Assembly (NCBI GenBank): GCA_003290165.1
Contig: QNQO01007606.1
Coordinates: forward strand, 1 to 64,000
Source of the DNA: Berberis thunbergii
Lineage: Eukaryota > Streptophyta > Magnoliopsida > Ranunculales > Berberidaceae
DNA: 64,000 nucleotides
Reading direction: 5' to 3'
The position numbers and the translations under genes are program-made. Below the pieces are notes generated by a model. It was given only the letters and a program-made list of their open reading frames with translations. It was not told the origin of the DNA and made no database searches. Below, in pieces: positions 61,922-64,000 of the stretch (positions are counted from its first letter, which is position 1; each line of letters starts with the position of its first letter).

Positions 61922-61949
61922 TAATTAATTAATTAATTATTAAAAAAAA
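61881..61949. repeat. A36 homopolymer and (TTAA)n tract
   Basis: 36 consecutive A at 61881-61916, then TTAA repeats and a further run of A, directly before the right repeat array of CACTA-3. Confidence 0.95.
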
Positions 61950-61954
61950 AAAAA

Positions 61955-62478
61955 AATTTGCTACGGTTTTAAACCGTGGCTAACTATCACAACGGCTCAA
62001 AACCGTGGCTACCTTGCCACGGCTTAAAACCGTGGCTAAAGTTAGCCACGGTTTAAAACCGTGGCTAACTTTAGCCACGGTTTTAAACCGTTGCTACTTA
62101 ATTAGGCACGGTTTAAAACCGTTGCTATTGTCCACACCTTATCACGGCTTCAAACCGTGGCTAATCTTGCCACGGCTAAAAACCGTTGCTACCTTCTTAG
62201 CCACGGTTTAAAACCGTTGCTAATATCTACACCTTGTCACGGCTTAAAACCGTGGCTATTTTTGCCACGGCTAAAAACCGTTGCTATGCTCCTTGCAACG
62301 GTTTAAAACCGTGGCTAAATGCTGAAAATCACCACCCCTACTCAAACATAAAACCGTTGCTAAACATTTTAGCAACGGTTTATAACCGTTGCAACAAATT
62401 TCGCGACGCCTCTGTAGCCAACGGCTCTTAGCCGTGGCAATGGGTTACGCCCACGGTACAGAACCGTTGCTAAAGGGG
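61955..62478. repeat. Right subterminal palindrome array of CACTA-3
   Basis: The largest array in the window: about 20 units of GCCACGGTTTAAAACCGTGG and GCAACGGTTTATAACCGTTG over 520 bp, ending TAAAGGGGGTTTTTGGTGTA. The complement of its outer part matches the left ends of CACTA-2 and CACTA-2b, including GAGGCGTCGC. The open frames at 62005-62431 are artefacts. Confidence 0.95.
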
Positions 62479-62496
62479 GTTTTTGGTGTAGTGCAA

Positions 62497-62735
62497 GAGG
62501 CACGAGAACGTTGAGAGAAGGGATTATGCTATTATTGCGACAAGAAGTTCAATCCCGGTCATCGATGTGAGAGACCACAATTATTTATGATAGAGGATTC
62601 ACCCCAATGGAGCACTAAGGAGGTCGAACACATTCAACAAGAACCAGCATTACAAGAATCTATACCTGAAAATTCATTCTATGCAATTGCAGGGACCGAG
62701 CATCCACAGACAATCCGCGTCCTAGGCAAGCTAAC
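62497..62735 (+). pseudogene. G2 gag 3' end with CCHC zinc knuckle
   Basis: Directly after the right CAA, the frame reads GLCYYCDKKFNPGHRC, a C-X2-C-X9-H-C variant knuckle typical of chromovirus gag (GLCxxCxxKxxxGHRC). It binds genomic RNA in the particle. A spacer rich in Glu and Gln follows. Confidence 0.85.
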
Positions 62736-62739
62736 AAAA

Positions 62740-63060
62740 TAAAAATGTAATAGTGTTAATAGATGGCGGCAATACTCACAGTTTTATCGACTAGACCATA
62801 GTCTCTAAGTTTTGGTTGCCACTTGTTTGTTACAAGAAATTCGAAGTTATGGTCGCCAACCGAGAAAAGATAGAATGTGTTGGGCAGTGTCGGGCGCTCA
62901 CCCTCACCATTCAAGGTTATTCGGTCACAATAGATTACTATATTCTTCCCTTCGCGGCTTGCCAGTTGGTATTAGGAGTGGAATGGCTTGAAACTCTCAG
63001 ACCCATCGAGATGGATTACAAGCACCTAATCATGACCTTCAAAACGGGGGGGGGGGGGTC
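62740..63060 (+). pseudogene. G2 aspartic protease region
   Basis: NVIVLIDGGNTHSFI at about 62745 is the active-site strand (D-G-G in place of D-S/T-G), followed by a stop. Then the open frame from 62816 reads VMVANREKIECVGQCRALTL, then LVLGVEWLETL, a retropepsin core with the second hydrophobic-Gly motif. A run of 10 G at 63048 on may be a frameshift site. This domain matures Gag-Pol. Confidence 0.75.
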
Positions 63061-63199
63061 CTAACACCTTCCAAGGGTTAGGACGTGCCAACATCAAAGC
63101 CTTAAGTGAAAGGGAGCTGAATGGGATACAGGGTACTGGATTTTTTTTTTCAAATAACTCCTTCCAACATAAACAACCAACCAACTTCATGCTCACCGA

Positions 63200-64000
63200 C
63201 AATAAGTCACCTCCTAGCGAAATTCTCTCAAGTATTTGCACCACCCTCCAGCTTGCCTCCAAAACGACCACATGATTATCAAATTCTCTTACAGCCAAAC
63301 ACCAAGCCAGTGAGCATGCGGTCATATCGTTACCCTTACTACCAGATAACAGAAATTGAGAAGATGGTAAGAGAGCTTTTGTAATCTGGGTTGATATGAC
63401 CTAGTAACAGTCCATTTTCATCGCCGGCATTGTTAGTGAAAAAGGCGGATGGAACTTGGCAATTTTGTGTTGACTATCGAGCCTTGAACGTTATAACGGT
63501 CAAAGATAAGTATCCAATTCCTGTGATTGAAGAGTTATTGGATGAGCTTCATGGAGCCAAGTTTTACTCCAAATTGGACTTACGGTCTGGGTATCACCAA
63601 ATTCGAGTAAAAGAGGATGACATTCCGAAAACAAATTTTCGCACACACGAAGGACATTACGAGTTTGTAGTGATGCCATTTGGCCTCACCAACGTGCCAG
63701 CAGCCTTCCAGAGCCAAATGAATGACCTCTTCCGTCCATATCTTCGGAAATTTATTTTGGTCTTCTTTGATGACATTCTAGTATATTTTAAATCATGGCA
63801 AGACCATCTCACCCATTTGTAGATTGTATTACAAATCTTATCAAGCAACAATTTGTTTGCAAAAGAATCCAAATGTCAATTCGGTGTTTCACAAGTTTAA
63901 TACTTGGGCCACATACTTTTTGAACATGGCGTGGCGGTGGACCCGACCAAAATACAAGTTTTCCTTGAATGGCCTACTCTGACAACAACAAAAGAGCTCC
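63200..64000 (+). pseudogene. G2 reverse transcriptase, running off the window
   Basis: RPHDYQILLQPNTKPVSMRS is followed by the fingers and palm: [80 protein letters not shown], then the catalytic FFDDILVY near 63767. Stops at 63382, 63820 and 63898 interrupt it. The sequence and FFDD box are those of plant Ty3/gypsy chromoviruses (Tekay/Reina-like). RNase H and integrase would follow beyond the edge. Confidence 0.9.

Larger units (their letters stand above)
51270..62493 (+). mobile_element. CACTA-3: gene-capturing non-autonomous CACTA element in G2 gag
   Basis: It runs from CACTACACCAAAAAGCCTG to GGGGGTTTTTGGTGTAGTG with exact CAA duplications at 51267-51269 and 62494-62496. Removing the element and one CAA rejoins gag just before its zinc knuckle. 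It is 11.2 kb, with palindrome arrays at both ends, and carries no transposase. Plus-strand exon pieces of a receptor-like kinase, ADA2, a ULP1 protease and exportin-1 occur in that order, with a callose synthase piece on the opposite strand. The left end is the 5' type, as judged by its match to the right end of CACTA-2. Confidence 0.95.
49982..64000 (+). mobile_element. G2: Ty3/gypsy chromovirus-like retrotransposon, split by CACTA-3
   Basis: It begins TGTGATATGTGCC at the point where homology to the first R1 LTR ends. The preceding TGTGA is the likely 5-bp target duplication. It has an LTR of about 390 bp, a tRNA-Met type primer site at 50370, gag from 50394, a CCHC knuckle and protease after CACTA-3, and reverse transcriptase to the window end. 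Many stops interrupt the frame, so this copy is inactive. RNase H, integrase and the 3' LTR would lie beyond 64000. Confidence 0.85.

Noticed and set aside
61955..62478. CRISPR-like array of short repeats with spacers
   Set aside because: Units are palindromic and spacers are irregular and similar to each other. The array abuts a CACTA terminus in a plant genome, so it is a subterminal repeat array.

Overview
The window is flowering-plant nuclear DNA (probably a dicot, but the sequence does not settle the species). It is AT-rich, and every recognisable host gene is a short, intron-containing piece inside a transposable element. I see no intact host gene. Captured pieces with land-plant signatures include an AGO4-clade Argonaute, CER1/CER3, a SEP/AGL6 MADS-box C-terminus, MOR1, callose synthase and plastid SecA. 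The elements are plant Ty3/gypsy retrotransposons and plant CACTA (En/Spm) DNA transposons. Identifications rest on reading motifs by eye; no database search was run.

Layout. (1) At 368-3877 lies a 3.5-kb solo-LTR-like unit with perfect 5-bp AATAC target duplications. (2) From 4356 to beyond the window end lies a minus-strand Tat/Athila-type retrotransposon, here called R1. Its 3' LTR is 4356-6830 and its polypurine tract is at 6835-6844. Its gag pseudogene (47300-48173), primer binding site (48985-49002) and 5' LTR (from 49009) lie about 40 kb to the right. No pol was found. (3) R1 is split by CACTA-1 (8872-46834), which carries decayed transposase genes (TNPD at 42820-46505; a TNPA-like gene in two parts) and captured pieces of an HPt protein, Argonaute, an ABCB transporter, NAD-malic enzyme and a DUF726 protein. 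(4) CACTA-1 is split inside its TNPA-like gene by CACTA-2 (17966-41435, target duplication AAT). (5) CACTA-2 is split by CACTA-2b (26997-40910, target duplication GAT). (6) The R1 5' LTR is interrupted at 49982 by a plus-strand Ty3/gypsy chromovirus-like element (G2). G2 is itself split within gag by CACTA-3 (51270-62493, target duplication CAA), and its zinc knuckle, protease and reverse transcriptase resume at 62497-64000.

CACTA-2, -2b and -3 share the terminus CACTACACCAAAAA and dense arrays of a palindromic repeat, CCACGGTTTTAAACCGTGG. None has a transposase gene; each carries a chain of exon pieces from unrelated host genes. CACTA-1 has a different terminus (CACTACAAGAAAAA) and a different repeat (AGCGTTTCTGAAACGCT), so the transposase in this window is probably not the one that moved the other three. 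Captured exons nearly all point the same way as their carrier, so each element could make one long chimeric transcript. A callose synthase piece in CACTA-3 is the clear exception.

Insertion order follows from the nesting: R1, then CACTA-1, then CACTA-2, then CACTA-2b on one branch; R1, then G2, then CACTA-3 on the other. The outer layers carry many in-frame stops and a worn terminus. The innermost CACTA copies have exact termini and target duplications.
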